A stretch of DNA of 64,000 nt from Candidatus Bathyarchaeum tardum (GCA_029762755.1 JARVGH010000004.1:213944-277943), one strand, 5' to 3'. Numbered from the stretch's first letter, positions 45,529 to 54,262 are shown. The notes: generated by a model not told the origin, from the sequence alone. Numbers and translations are program-made.

Positions 45529-46890
45529 ATGTTAATTCAAACAATAAAATCAGAGATCATATCACACCTCTCATACATAATAGGAAACAATAATGAAGCA
45601 GCAGTAATAGACCCCCGAAGAGACTGTGAGATATATCTAAAAATAGCCAACAAATGGGGCGCAAAAATAAACTACATTTTTGAAACTCACAGAAATGAGG
45701 ACTACGTGACTGGCTCTTTAGAACTAGCAAAACTCACAGGAGCCACAATATTTCATGGCACAGGTCTGCCTTGGGGATTCGGCAAAACCATAGAAGACAA
45801 CCAACAAATTCAGATAGGGGCACTAAAAATTAAAGCATTACACACGCCAGGTCATTCTCCAGAAAGCACAAGTTACGTATTATATGACAACGAAAGTGGA
45901 GAAGAACCGGTAATGGTGTTTACAGGAGATACACTTTTTGTAGGAGATGTTGGAAGAACCGATTTTCTTGGAGAAAAAATGACACCTGTAATGTCTGAAA
46001 AAATGTATAATAGCATAACAAACAAGCTTTTTCCTTTAGGCGAAGGAGTAATAGTGTGCCCTTCCCATGGTGCAGGGTCAGTCTGTGGTGGAAAAATAAG
46101 GCAAAGAGAAATAAGCACAATTGGAATCGAAAAGAAAACAAACCCAATGTTAAATCTTAGCAAAGACAATTTTATCAAACAAAAAACAACTGAACGACAC
46201 CAAACTCCACCATATTTCAAGCAAATGGAAGCTTACAATCTTAATGGACCTCCAATTTTAGGAACAATAACAATGCCACATCCTTTAACACCGTCAGAAT
46301 TTATGAAAACTGTTGAAACTGCTTACATTATTGACACAAGAACTCCAGATGCGTTTGGAGCTGCACATATAAAAGACTCCTTCAGCTTGCCACCTAAAAG
46401 ACTATCAAATGTAGGCTGGATTGCAGACTACAACAAAACAATTTTGTTAGTTGTCGAAAACATAAAAGCGCTGGAATTTGCAGTTAAAAACCTTTTGAGG
46501 CTAGGCTTTGATAAAATTGAAGGATACTTAGGCGGGGGCATAGAAGCTTGGTATAAACAAGGGATACCTATCCCCAAAAATGGGTTAATAACAGTTCATG
46601 AACTCAAAAAGATGATTGATTCAAAGCAAGAAATTACAATCTTAGATGTTCGACGAGAAAACGAATGGAATGAAGGACATATTCAAGGTGCAATGCATAT
46701 TTACCTAGGGCACATTCCAAAACAGATAGATAAAGTTCCGAGAGACAAAACAATAGTTGTTTTGTGTAAAACAGGAAACAGGTCCAGTTTTGGAACAAGC
46801 ATATTGCTGAGAGCAGGATTTGAAAACGTCTATAACTGTTTAGGTGGAACTGAAGCATGGGTCAAAGCTGGTTTCAAATTAACTAAATAA
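45529..46890 (+). CDS. MBL-fold hydrolase fused to two rhodanese domains
   Basis: The 453-residue protein begins with a metallo-beta-lactamase domain related to persulfide dioxygenase. The zinc/iron motif reads THRNEDYVTG at 53-62, where canonical enzymes have HxHxDH, so two metal ligands differ from the active family. The other motifs (HTPGHSPES, TGDTLFVGDVGR, PSHGAG) remain. Two rhodanese domains follow. The first lacks a catalytic Cys, while the second has CKTGNRS with Cys413. It likely handles sulfane sulfur or persulfide, perhaps with a different metal. It sits between the DASS transporter and two YeeE/YedE genes. Confidence 0.9.
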   Translation: MLIQTIKSEIISHLSYIIGNNNEAAVIDPRRDCEIYLKIANKWGAKINYIFETHRNEDYVTGSLELAKLTGATIFHGTGLPWGFGKTIEDNQQIQIGALKIKALHTPGHSPESTSYVLYDNESGEEPVMVFTGDTLFVGDVGRTDFLGEKMTPVMSEKMYNSITNKLFPLGEGVIVCPSHGAGSVCGGKIRQREISTIGIEKKTNPMLNLSKDNFIKQKTTERHQTPPYFKQMEAYNLNGPPILGTITMPHPLTPSEFMKTVETAYIIDTRTPDAFGAAHIKDSFSLPPKRLSNVGWIADYNKTILLVVENIKALEFAVKNLLRLGFDKIEGYLGGGIEAWYKQGIPIPKNGLITVHELKKMIDSKQEITILDVRRENEWNEGHIQGAMHIYLGHIPKQIDKVPRDKTIVVLCKTGNRSSFGTSILLRAGFENVYNCLGGTEAWVKAGFKLTK

Positions 46891-46947
46891 CTGCTACATT
46901 AACCACTAGAAAAAGCTTAAATTAAAAACGCAACATCAGGAATATTC

Positions 46948-47409
46948 ATGTTTCCTCTTGGAATAGAACAATATTTAGTGGGCGGAATAATAATTGGAGT
47001 AGGAGTAGGACTAATATATCTAATAACCGGGCTTCATGCAACACAAAGTAGCTTTTTTACAACAACATTATCATGGTTTTCTAAACTAAAACATTTCCAG
47101 AAAGAAACAAACATCAAAGAAAGAGGCTGGAGATTAACTCTGGCTACTGGTTTAGTAATTGGAGCATTTATTCACACTCTTACTATTTCACCAACTGGAT
47201 TTTGGATAACCTCCGTACAATTGTGGCGATTAATTCTAGGCGGATTGCTTGTAGGCTTTGGAACAAGACTTTCTAGTGGATGTACCTCAGGACATGGAAT
47301 AAGCGGATTAGCATCACTTTCTAAAACATCTCTTTACGCTGTTATCGTCTTTATGGGAGTCGCTATAGTTATAGCAAACATCGTTCAGATGTTGGGGGTT
47401 TCACCATGA
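46948..47409 (+). CDS. YeeE/YedE sulfur-transport family protein, first half-size copy
   Basis: This 153-residue membrane protein belongs to the YeeE/YedE (DUF395) family, whose members move thiosulfate or other sulfur species across the membrane. The conserved cysteine motif lies in GCTSGHGISG near residue 112. Four to five helices are predicted. The neighbouring gene encodes a second half-size copy in overlapping frame (ATGA), and the pair probably assembles like the two halves of a full-length YeeE. Confidence 0.9.
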   Translation: MFPLGIEQYLVGGIIIGVGVGLIYLITGLHATQSSFFTTTLSWFSKLKHFQKETNIKERGWRLTLATGLVIGAFIHTLTISPTGFWITSVQLWRLILGGLLVGFGTRLSSGCTSGHGISGLASLSKTSLYAVIVFMGVAIVIANIVQMLGVSP

Positions 47410-47810
47410 ACAAAAGAAACATAATCGTACTAATTGGTGGCATTCTATTCGGTTTCGGTTTATCATACAGTGGAATGACCAAACAAGAAATTGTGCTAAG
47501 TTTCTTACAATTCAAAGATTTTGGACTCATTTTCGTCTTAGGGGGTGCAGCATTGGTCGCAGCCTTTTCAATTAACGTTTTAGCAAAATATCAAAAGAAA
47601 CCAGTTCTCGGAAGCGTATTCAAACCAAGACGCAGGATTCTGTCGTGGAAAATTATAATTGGAGCAATTATCTTTGGAATTGGATGGGGACTCTCAGGTC
47701 AATGTCCTGGCTCAGCAGTAGCAAGCCTTGGTACAGGCAATTATCCAATCTTACTTGGAATTCTAGCAATGTTCATTGGTGCTTACGTAAAAGGCCTTTT
47801 AGATCCCTAA
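47406..47810 (+). CDS. YeeE/YedE sulfur-transport family protein, second half-size copy
   Basis: The 134-residue companion has the conserved cysteine in GQCPGSAVASLG near residue 96, plus SYSGM and FIGAYVKGL helices. It overlaps the preceding gene by four bases, indicating coupled translation. It likely forms the transporter with it, perhaps passing sulfur to the rhodanese protein encoded upstream. Confidence 0.9.
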   Translation: MNKRNIIVLIGGILFGFGLSYSGMTKQEIVLSFLQFKDFGLIFVLGGAALVAAFSINVLAKYQKKPVLGSVFKPRRRILSWKIIIGAIIFGIGWGLSGQCPGSAVASLGTGNYPILLGILAMFIGAYVKGLLDP

Positions 47811-48774
47811 CATGTTTAACCAACAAAAAAGCGTGATGTAAAAGAGGAAAAAAGTATACTTTTTTCCATTTTTTATTCTATAAATTTCAACCTGAAAAAT
47901 TTTGAAACCATTTGTTCATTCAAATGAGTTTAACGACCGTCAATAATCTCCGCCGACATGACATGATACTCATCCAAGCACAAAGGTTCGCTCAATAATT
48001 ATGTTTCATAAAAAATGAAAAAATGAACCATTTCTAAGCGATGCGATAAATTAGCTTTTGAGCATTTAACCAAACTTCAGAACGGTATCACGGGATTTTA
48101 TGCTCAAAAAAGTACTTTTTGAAGGGTTCTTGCAGTTTTTGGACTTGTTATGGCTTTGGCGAGTTAATATACCCTAGAAACTGTTTTTTCTTATAATAAG
48201 ATCCATGTGATTTTTCTTTGTTGGTTAAAACAATATTCATAAGACCAAATGCAGATGCAAGAATACAAATGAAATCAAAAATTATAGAAATTGCCAAAAT
48301 CGAGAAAACTGATAATAATCGTATTCACAGAAGAAGTAAACTGCGGTAATCTATTTCTTTATTTTTTGCAATCAAATCTTGTCCAGCCTGCATCACTTTG
48401 TTAACTTAATTAATAATTTATTTTTTTCGATTTGGTTTTTGAAAAATCAGATGTTTTGATCAGCATCAAGTAATTCAATAAATCAGGGGTGGTTCAAAAT
48501 TCCAGGTGTAAAATGAATCGTTTAAATGAATATAACAAATTTCATAGTCTAGAACAATTATTTCATAGTAACATGCAATCAGATTGATTTTAGTAATTGG
48601 GTTGATCCTAACAATGTATTTTTATCCCATATTATTGAATAAAACATGATTGTCTTAAAAATTTTGTTTCAAAATATTTATATATCCAGATGGTTATCGA
48701 AATATTAAAATATGTCTGAAAAAAGACATATTGTTGATTTGTAGCACATATAAACAGTTGGGAAGAAAAAACAC
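47811..48774. other. Long intergenic region with a palindromic terminator-like element
   Basis: About 960 bases without a recognisable gene. A perfect 22-base palindrome lies at 47846-47867. The remainder is AT-rich, with repeated short poly-A and poly-T runs and an AT-rich stretch near 48680 that could be the promoter of the gene at 48775. Confidence 0.45.
47846..47867 (+). terminator. Perfect palindrome after the sulfur-transport genes
   Basis: GGAAAAAAGTA is followed directly by its exact reverse complement, a 22-base palindrome. T-rich sequence (ATTTTTTATT) comes next. It lies 35 bases after the second YeeE/YedE stop, so termination is likely, although a dimeric operator is possible. Confidence 0.5.
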
Positions 48775-49149
48775 ATGTTCTGGGAACTACTACTCGCAAG
48801 CATTTGGCTCAGCCTAGGCGCATACAGCAGATGGTATTTTTTTAAAGCAGAAACATTGCAACCATTAGCATTAGAAGATCTAGTTTTAGCATTCGAACTG
48901 CATAAAAAAAAGATGAAATGCCCCTCACAGCGGGCACATACTCTGTTTGTAAAAGATAGAGGAATTGTTGGGTTCCAATGTGGCTGTAGTTACACATATC
49001 TACATAAAAAAATGTTGTTTCGAAGATTGTTCAAAAAAGAAAGGATGTCTCTTCCGCACAAAACGCATTACAAGCTCTCCAATTTGTTTGAAACAAAAAA
49101 CAGGTTGAAAGAACTGGGTTTACAGTATCATAAAATCAAAATGTTGTAA
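48775..49149 (+). CDS. Small membrane-anchored protein of unknown function
   Basis: The 124-residue protein has an N-terminal membrane helix (ELLLASIWLSLGAYSRWYF). A basic cytoplasmic or extracytoplasmic domain carries a cysteine set: KCPSQ, then GFQCGCSYTY. The Lys/Arg-rich tail (RRLFKKERMSLPHKTHYK) suggests nucleic-acid or phospholipid contact. I know no family. It starts at ATG and precedes another orphan gene by a few bases, so the two may be co-transcribed. Confidence 0.6.
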   Translation: MFWELLLASIWLSLGAYSRWYFFKAETLQPLALEDLVLAFELHKKKMKCPSQRAHTLFVKDRGIVGFQCGCSYTYLHKKMLFRRLFKKERMSLPHKTHYKLSNLFETKNRLKELGLQYHKIKML

Positions 49150-49156
49150 AAAGTGG

Positions 49157-49549
49157 GTGATTTTGTTGGAAAAAAACATTGCAACAATTGAAAACAGAAC
49201 AAAGTTTGATGAGATGCTATGTGCATCAATTAACGAAGTTTTAGTTGAAATGTTAGGGGAAAAAGGTGCGAACAGCATTTATTATTTTGCAGAAAATGGA
49301 TACGGCATTACAAAAAATGAGTTTGCAAAAGATGTTCAAAAATTTCAAACGTTACTTAGGGACATGTTCAAATTCGGAGCCGTTTTGCTGGAACAAAAAA
49401 TAATGGAAAAATTATATTCCAAAGTGAAAGTGGTCAACCAAGATATTATGTTAGAGTACAAAAATTTTGACGATTTAGATTTCATCAATTATATAAGTAG
49501 TTTGAAAACAGCATTCGATACCAAACCCAAACAAGTCACAATACAATAA
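49157..49549 (+). CDS. NitrOD5/DUF3227-like protein
   Basis: The 130-residue protein has blocks reminiscent of the NitrOD5 output domain of TACK archaea: FDEMLCASINEVLVEMLGEKGA, YYFAENGYGITKNEFAKD, and MFKFGAVLLEQKIMEKLYSKV. Members are thought to be signalling output domains but have no proven function. The start is uncertain: GTG at 49157 with TTG codons at 49163 and 49166 near GGTGAT. Assignment is from memory of the pattern. Confidence 0.6.
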   Translation: MILLEKNIATIENRTKFDEMLCASINEVLVEMLGEKGANSIYYFAENGYGITKNEFAKDVQKFQTLLRDMFKFGAVLLEQKIMEKLYSKVKVVNQDIMLEYKNFDDLDFINYISSLKTAFDTKPKQVTIQ

Positions 49550-50139
49550 AAGACGAAAAGAGATTAGAACAAATCTGCAAAAAGAATGTTCTGAGCGTTT
49601 TATTTACAAATTTGGGCACTCATGAAGAAGATTAGTCGAGTAAAGGTATCACAGCAAGGACATTCGATTCTGATTAAGTTATTGAAATGTTTGTCAATTA
49701 CGGCCACCTTTTTATTTTGATATTTAAAAAGCAAACCAAAACTCAGCAATTGCAATTAAAGAAAACATCACTGAAAAAATCAAATTATTTCTCAAGCAAT
49801 TAGTAACAACATTTTAATCAACTTTAATTACAATCTAAATGAAATCCCAATAACAACAGTCAGATGAACGCTACCATTGAACATGACTTAGCATTTATGA
49901 AACACCAAAGAATACCTAAAAACAACAAAGAACCAACTTACAAAATGAAATTAAAACGCAATAAAACAATCAAATTTACAATTTTTCAAGTTAAATTATT
50001 TAGAAGTTAATTAGTTAAGTCATTGATAATGTTCTAAAAAAACAAAAACATTAAATCAAGTTTGGTGCAACTAAACAAGAGGGATAAGGCAGTCACACAA
50101 GTTTTTTCTCAAAAAGACAAGTTTTGAGGAGGATAAAAG
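49550..50139. other. AT-rich intergenic region
   Basis: The 590 bases contain no gene, RNA or repeat that I can support. A GAGGAGGAT ribosome site at the right end belongs to the HTH-RDD gene. Confidence 0.4.
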
Positions 50140-50835
50140 ATGGTTCAAAATGAAGAAAATGTTTCAAAAATTTTGCTTATCTTATCCCATAAAATTCGAC
50201 GAGACATTTTGATCCAACTTGATGAACAAAAAGAACAGTCTTTCTCAGAATTGATGAATGCTCTTGAAATTGACACTGGAAAAATGAGTTTTCATCTTAG
50301 AAATTTAAAACAGTTTTTAGAACAAACACCCAAGGGAAACTACAAACTAAATAGACTTGGTCAAAACGCCTTACGCTTACTCAAAGATGTTGAAGCCCTT
50401 TCAGTGGATGTTGATTTTCTGGAACATCAAACAAGCCAGCATATCGCAAAATTTTCGAGAAGAGCCATGGCATTTCTTTTTGACATGGGAGTGGCATTCA
50501 CTATAACTGTTGCAACCACGTTAATTGCTGAAGTGCTGGTTTTGTTCAGTGGACAATTTGCGTATCAACAAAACTTCTTTTTGTTTTTAGGAGTACTCTG
50601 GATATACTCAACTCTTCTTGAAGGCTTTGCAGGACAGACAGTAGGAAAATCCATGTTTATGATTAAAACAGTAAGTTTAACCAGCAAAAAAATGACTTAC
50701 GACGCTGCCGCAGTGAGAAATTTTGGCAAATGCTTTTTGTTACCTATTGATTTGATTCTCGGTTATAGGTTACATGACGAGCGTTTCATTAAATTTTTGG
50801 ACAAATACTCTAGAACAACCGTAATAAAAATATAA
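50140..50835 (+). CDS. Membrane-bound regulator: ArsR-like HTH fused to RDD domain
   Basis: The 231-residue protein has an N-terminal winged-helix (residues about 5-75, ILSHKIRRDILIQL, then FSELMNALEID and TGKMSFHLRNLKQF) and an RDD membrane domain from about residue 110. RDD motifs are RRAMAFLFDMGVAF, GQTVGKSMFMIKT and AAVRNFGKCFLLPIDLILG. HTH-RDD fusions are found in archaea and would place a DNA-binding head at the membrane. The ribosome site is GAGGAGGAT. Its target is unknown; it stands between orphan genes and the basic membrane protein at 51013. Confidence 0.85.
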   Translation: MVQNEENVSKILLILSHKIRRDILIQLDEQKEQSFSELMNALEIDTGKMSFHLRNLKQFLEQTPKGNYKLNRLGQNALRLLKDVEALSVDVDFLEHQTSQHIAKFSRRAMAFLFDMGVAFTITVATTLIAEVLVLFSGQFAYQQNFFLFLGVLWIYSTLLEGFAGQTVGKSMFMIKTVSLTSKKMTYDAAAVRNFGKCFLLPIDLILGYRLHDERFIKFLDKYSRTTVIKI

Positions 50836-51012
50836 TAATTTTTTCCTTGAATATACGATTAGTTTAATTTTTATTACTTATTAATATAAAAAAGTGCTAT
50901 TTTTTTTATGCAAAACAGAATTTGCAAAATACAAAATTAGATTTTTCAAAAACCCTTAATTTTCAACAAAAAAACACAAGGGCAAATCAGCAAAAACAGA
51001 GGATATTAAAAG

Positions 51013-51780
51013 TTGAAAAAAGAAGTCAAAGAAAAACTGGTGAAAGCATTCAAATTTATTAGTTGCAAAATGACGTTATATGCAAAAAAACCAAAAAATG
51101 TCTTTAATAAAAACAAACCAAAGTTTGCAATTACCCAAAAAACAAAACACATCTTATCAGCCATTTTATCAAACACTACAACTAAATTCAAACAATCAAG
51201 CACACATTTAAAACCAAAAATATCTGCAAAAATGCAAACTATGGCAGCCCAAGTAAAAAACAAAGCCAAAGCTGGAATATCAAATGCTCCCCACAAAGTG
51301 AGTGTACATGTTACACAAAAACAGAAAAGGACGATACTAATCTCAACGATTGCAGTAAGTGCAATTTTGAATGTGTTCTTTTTAACTACAATTAGTGCGC
51401 AATATTTCACTAAAAGTAACATATACAGTTATGGAACAGTTCAAATTCAAACTCAGACTGCAGGGCTTAACGTGTATGGCGACTCCAGTTGCACTGCACT
51501 TATATCATCGTTGCCATGGGGAAACATTGTACCAGGAGGAACTATAACAAACACAGTGTACGTGAAAAATGAAGGAAACGTTCCGTTAACATTAACTCTA
51601 GATACAACCAGTTGGAACCCGTCAAATGCACCTAATTACATCTCGTTAAGATGGGATTATAATGGACAAGCACTTGAACCAAACCAATCTGTGCGAGTTC
51701 GACTAATGTTAACCGTGTCCCAAAGTGTTAATGGAATAGAGAACTTTAACTTTGAAATTGTAGTCAACGGAAACAGCTAA
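51013..51780 (+). CDS. Membrane protein with long Lys-rich cytoplasmic tail and extracytoplasmic beta domain
   Basis: The 255-residue protein starts at TTG. The first 105 residues hold about 27 Lys and only two acidic residues (KKPKNVFNKNKPKF, KNKAKAGISN), like histone H1 tails. A single membrane helix follows (ILISTIAVSAILNVFFLTT). The remainder is an extracytoplasmic domain with GNVPLTLTLDTTSWNP and EPNQSVRVRLMLTVS, a family I have seen only as hypothetical in related archaea. The tail could bind DNA, RNA or anionic lipid at the membrane. It is downstream of the HTH-RDD gene. Confidence 0.7.
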   Translation: MKKEVKEKLVKAFKFISCKMTLYAKKPKNVFNKNKPKFAITQKTKHILSAILSNTTTKFKQSSTHLKPKISAKMQTMAAQVKNKAKAGISNAPHKVSVHVTQKQKRTILISTIAVSAILNVFFLTTISAQYFTKSNIYSYGTVQIQTQTAGLNVYGDSSCTALISSLPWGNIVPGGTITNTVYVKNEGNVPLTLTLDTTSWNPSNAPNYISLRWDYNGQALEPNQSVRVRLMLTVSQSVNGIENFNFEIVVNGNS

Positions 51781-51807
51781 ACACACCACAGACAAAAACA
51801 AGTAGTC

Positions 51808-51858
51808 GTTAACTCAACTACTTTCAATTTTTTTCTTTGTTTACTTCAATTTTTTTGT
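51808..51858 (+). terminator. T-run terminator between convergent genes
   Basis: Two T-runs (CAATTTTTTC and CAATTTTTTTG) lie in the 103-bp spacer between the forward gene ending at 51780 and the reverse flavodoxin gene. Archaeal transcription ends in such T-rich tracts. Confidence 0.4.
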
Positions 51859-51883
51859 GACATATTTTTCGAGCGATAACCCG

Positions 51884-52366
51884 CTAAGCGTTGATTTTGT
51901 TCAACAGATTATTGCACCATTCAGTTATCTGAGCTTCTGCATCTGCCATATTTTGCAAGGGTTGCGTAACACCTAACCCATCAATTACAGCTTCTAGTTC
52001 CGTTGTTTTTTTGAGGTTCTCAAAAGTTTTTTCGGGTTTATCTCCACCTATGCTAACAAAAAATGCAACTTGTTTGCCTGAAAAATTATTGTTAACCAAA
52101 AAGGTTCGAATTGGAGGTGCGATCTTTCCAGCCCACACAGGCGAACCTACAATAACTAAATCATAATCTTCAATGGATTCTACAGCTTCAATATCTGAAA
52201 GCTTTTCACGCATAGCAGCCATTCCCCCCTTGATGAAAAGCATTTTTCCTACTTTGAAAGTTTTATCAGTAACTTCGCATAAATCTGCACCAAATTGTTC
52301 TGCAATTTTTTCTGCAACAAATTTTGTGTTTCCAGTTAACGAAAAATAAACTACAAGTGTTTTCAG
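51884..52366 (-). CDS. Flavodoxin-family protein with CTG start
   Basis: An ATG-start reading (52243) loses the entire FMN phosphate loop. In frame upstream are 41 more codons with the canonical flavodoxin N-terminus VVYFSLTGNTKFVAEKIAEQF, and the first possible start is a CTG at 52364-52366. TAA is the codon directly before it, so translation cannot begin earlier, and no ATG, GTG or TTG lies between. GGGTGA sits five bases upstream of the CTG. With this start the protein has 160 residues, the normal flavodoxin length. It has GSPVWAGKIAPPIRTFL and VSIGGDKPEK later. An electron-transfer or stress role is likely. Confidence 0.85.
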   Translation of the reverse strand: MKTLVVYFSLTGNTKFVAEKIAEQFGADLCEVTDKTFKVGKMLFIKGGMAAMREKLSDIEAVESIEDYDLVIVGSPVWAGKIAPPIRTFLVNNNFSGKQVAFFVSIGGDKPEKTFENLKKTTELEAVIDGLGVTQPLQNMADAEAQITEWCNNLLNKINA

Positions 52367-52371
52367 TTAGT

Positions 52372-52376
52372 TCACC
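52372..52376 (-). promoter_or_regulatory. Shine-Dalgarno site for the CTG-initiated flavodoxin
   Basis: GGGTGA on the reverse strand ends five bases before CTG. The in-frame TAA just upstream of CTG makes this the only possible start for the N-terminal flavodoxin core. Confidence 0.6.
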
Positions 52377-52449
52377 CTTTAGACAGTATTTTCCATTGTT
52401 ACAAGAATTTAATAACTTTGTTGAACAAACTCATTGATAGGAAATCAAA

Positions 52450-53412
52450 TTATATTGCTAAGGTTTGAGCCAACTGCATCAAATATAGGTCTAACTGTTT
52501 TTGGTTTGAAGTGACTTCATGTAAACCGATGGTAGTTACTCTTCCGTTTTGCAGGGCAACCATTTTGTTTCGCTCCCCATTCTTGAGAAGGTCTACCGCT
52601 TTATCAGCAAACAAATTTGCTAACAAACGACTCCTAGCTGATGGATTACCTCCTCTCTGAGCATAACCCATAACACTTAGCCTAACATCCACACCAGCCA
52701 TTGTTTCTAGCTCAGTTATCAGTTTACGTGTGTCACCAATTCCTTCTGCAGCAACAATAATGCCCGATTTTTTGCCAATGTCCCGGTTTAATTTCAAAGT
52801 TTCAGCAACTGTTTTTGCATCATATTCAACTTCAGGAACCAAAATTATTTCAGCCCCGACAGTCAACCCGATGTTCAAGGCAAGAAAACCCCGGTTACGC
52901 CCCATGACTTCCACAACAAAAATCCGTTCATGAGCGTTTGCAGTATCTCTGATTTTGTCGATTTCATTAATTGCCGTGTTTACTGCTGTATCAAAACCTA
53001 TGCTTTCTTCAGTTCCGTAAACGTCATTATCTATTGTTGCAGGAATGCCAATAACTGCAATATCTGAGACTTCACTTAATGCTAATGCCCCCTTCATAGA
53101 GCCATCGCCACCAACAACGATCAAACCTTCAACGCCATTAGCAGCAAGGTTTTCTGCCGCTTTGTTTAATCCTTCGGGGGTTCTGAACTCTGGACTACGT
53201 GAAGTTCTTAAAATGGTTCCTCCAATGTGTAGGATGCCGCCCACATTACGTGGAGTTAATACTCTGAATTTATTCGAAATTATTCCATCCCATCCACGTT
53301 CAAAACCTAATACTTCCATGAGTTTAGAGCAAGAAACACGAGTAACCGCTCGGATGGCAGCGTTCATTCCAGGGGCGTCACCACCGCTTGTAACTAAACC
53401 AATTCTATCCAT
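52450..53412 (-). CDS. pfkA: ATP-type 6-phosphofructokinase (bacterial PfkA family)
   Basis: The 320-residue protein phosphorylates fructose 6-phosphate in glycolysis. It has the family blocks VTSGGDAPGMNAAIR, GGDGS at 101-105, IPATIDNDV (the pyrophosphate-dependent type has Lys instead of Ala here) and MGYAQRGGNPSA. GGDGS and the non-Lys residue point to ATP as phosphoryl donor. Most archaea use ADP-dependent or PfkB-type kinases, so this bacterial-type gene suggests horizontal acquisition. I start at ATG 53412 with GGAG eight bases upstream. Confidence 0.95.
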   Translation of the reverse strand: MDRIGLVTSGGDAPGMNAAIRAVTRVSCSKLMEVLGFERGWDGIISNKFRVLTPRNVGGILHIGGTILRTSRSPEFRTPEGLNKAAENLAANGVEGLIVVGGDGSMKGALALSEVSDIAVIGIPATIDNDVYGTEESIGFDTAVNTAINEIDKIRDTANAHERIFVVEVMGRNRGFLALNIGLTVGAEIILVPEVEYDAKTVAETLKLNRDIGKKSGIIVAAEGIGDTRKLITELETMAGVDVRLSVMGYAQRGGNPSARSRLLANLFADKAVDLLKNGERNKMVALQNGRVTTIGLHEVTSNQKQLDLYLMQLAQTLAI

Positions 53413-53479
53413 AATCAGTTCTCCAACAATAATCAAATCAAAAATAGTCTAAAGGCAATAATAAACTTAAGGAATTTAT

Positions 53480-54262
53480 TCACGTTCTAAATTTTGCTGC
53501 ACGATTAGCAATCAAGGTAGCTACTGCCCCTGCTGCGACTCCGCTGTCGATATTAACAACTGCCAAACCTAACGAGCAAGATTGAAGCATTGCCATAAGG
53601 GTGCTTGCGCCTTTTTCTCCTAAACCGTAGCTGTTTGAGGTTGGAACTGCAATAACTGGAACATCAACAATTCCAGCAACCACTGACGGTAATGCACCTT
53701 CCCTGCCTGCAACGACAACAAGGACATCAATATCTTCCATTATCATATTTTTCATAGGAGCGATTAACCGATGAATTCCTGCTACGCCGATATCGTATGA
53801 AGAAATTACTTCACAGCCCATAGATTTACAGATAATTTTGGCTTCCTCAGCAACCGCAATATCAGAAGTTCCAGCAGTAATTATTCCGACTTTTCCACCA
53901 GTAGCTGAAACAACAAAGTCTTTCTTTTGGACTACCATCATCCGAGCGTCATCAAAAACCTGCAATAATGCATCACTTGGAATTACAGCCCTGATTGCTT
54001 CAATTTGTTGCGGATTACATCTACTTATTATTGAACGACCACGGGTTTCTAGCATTTTAGTTACAATTTCGGTTAAATGCTCGGTGTCTTTTCCATCTGC
54101 CAATATAACCTCGGGTACTCCTTTGCGTAACTCTCGGTGGCTATCGATGTTTGCTACGTTTTCAATTTCGTCAATTGCCAATATTCTTAGCAATTTTTCA
54201 GCTTCAGCAACAGAAACTTGGTTTTGTGCAACTTTTTCAAGAATTTCCCGCAACGTGTACAT
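53480..54262 (-). CDS. larB: LarB, nickel-pincer nucleotide biosynthesis carboxylase/hydrolase
   Basis: LarB carboxylates the pyridinium ring and hydrolyses the phosphoanhydride of nicotinic acid adenine dinucleotide, the first step toward the nickel-pincer nucleotide. The 260-residue protein has PurE-like blocks: ITAGTSDIAVAEEA and CEVISSYDIGVAGIHRL, then VVAGREGALPSVVAG and ASTLMAMLQSCSLG. It is divergent from larC across 81 bp. The rest of the pathway (LarC, LarE) lies on the other strand. No LarA is encoded here. Confidence 0.93.
   Translation of the reverse strand: MYTLREILEKVAQNQVSVAEAEKLLRILAIDEIENVANIDSHRELRKGVPEVILADGKDTEHLTEIVTKMLETRGRSIISRCNPQQIEAIRAVIPSDALLQVFDDARMMVVQKKDFVVSATGGKVGIITAGTSDIAVAEEAKIICKSMGCEVISSYDIGVAGIHRLIAPMKNMIMEDIDVLVVVAGREGALPSVVAGIVDVPVIAVPTSNSYGLGEKGASTLMAMLQSCSLGLAVVNIDSGVAAGAVATLIANRAAKFRT

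Noticed and set aside
53413..53436. N-terminal extension of PfkA
   Set aside because: The ATG at 53412 has GGAG eight bases upstream and begins at the family-typical MDRIGLVTSGGD.
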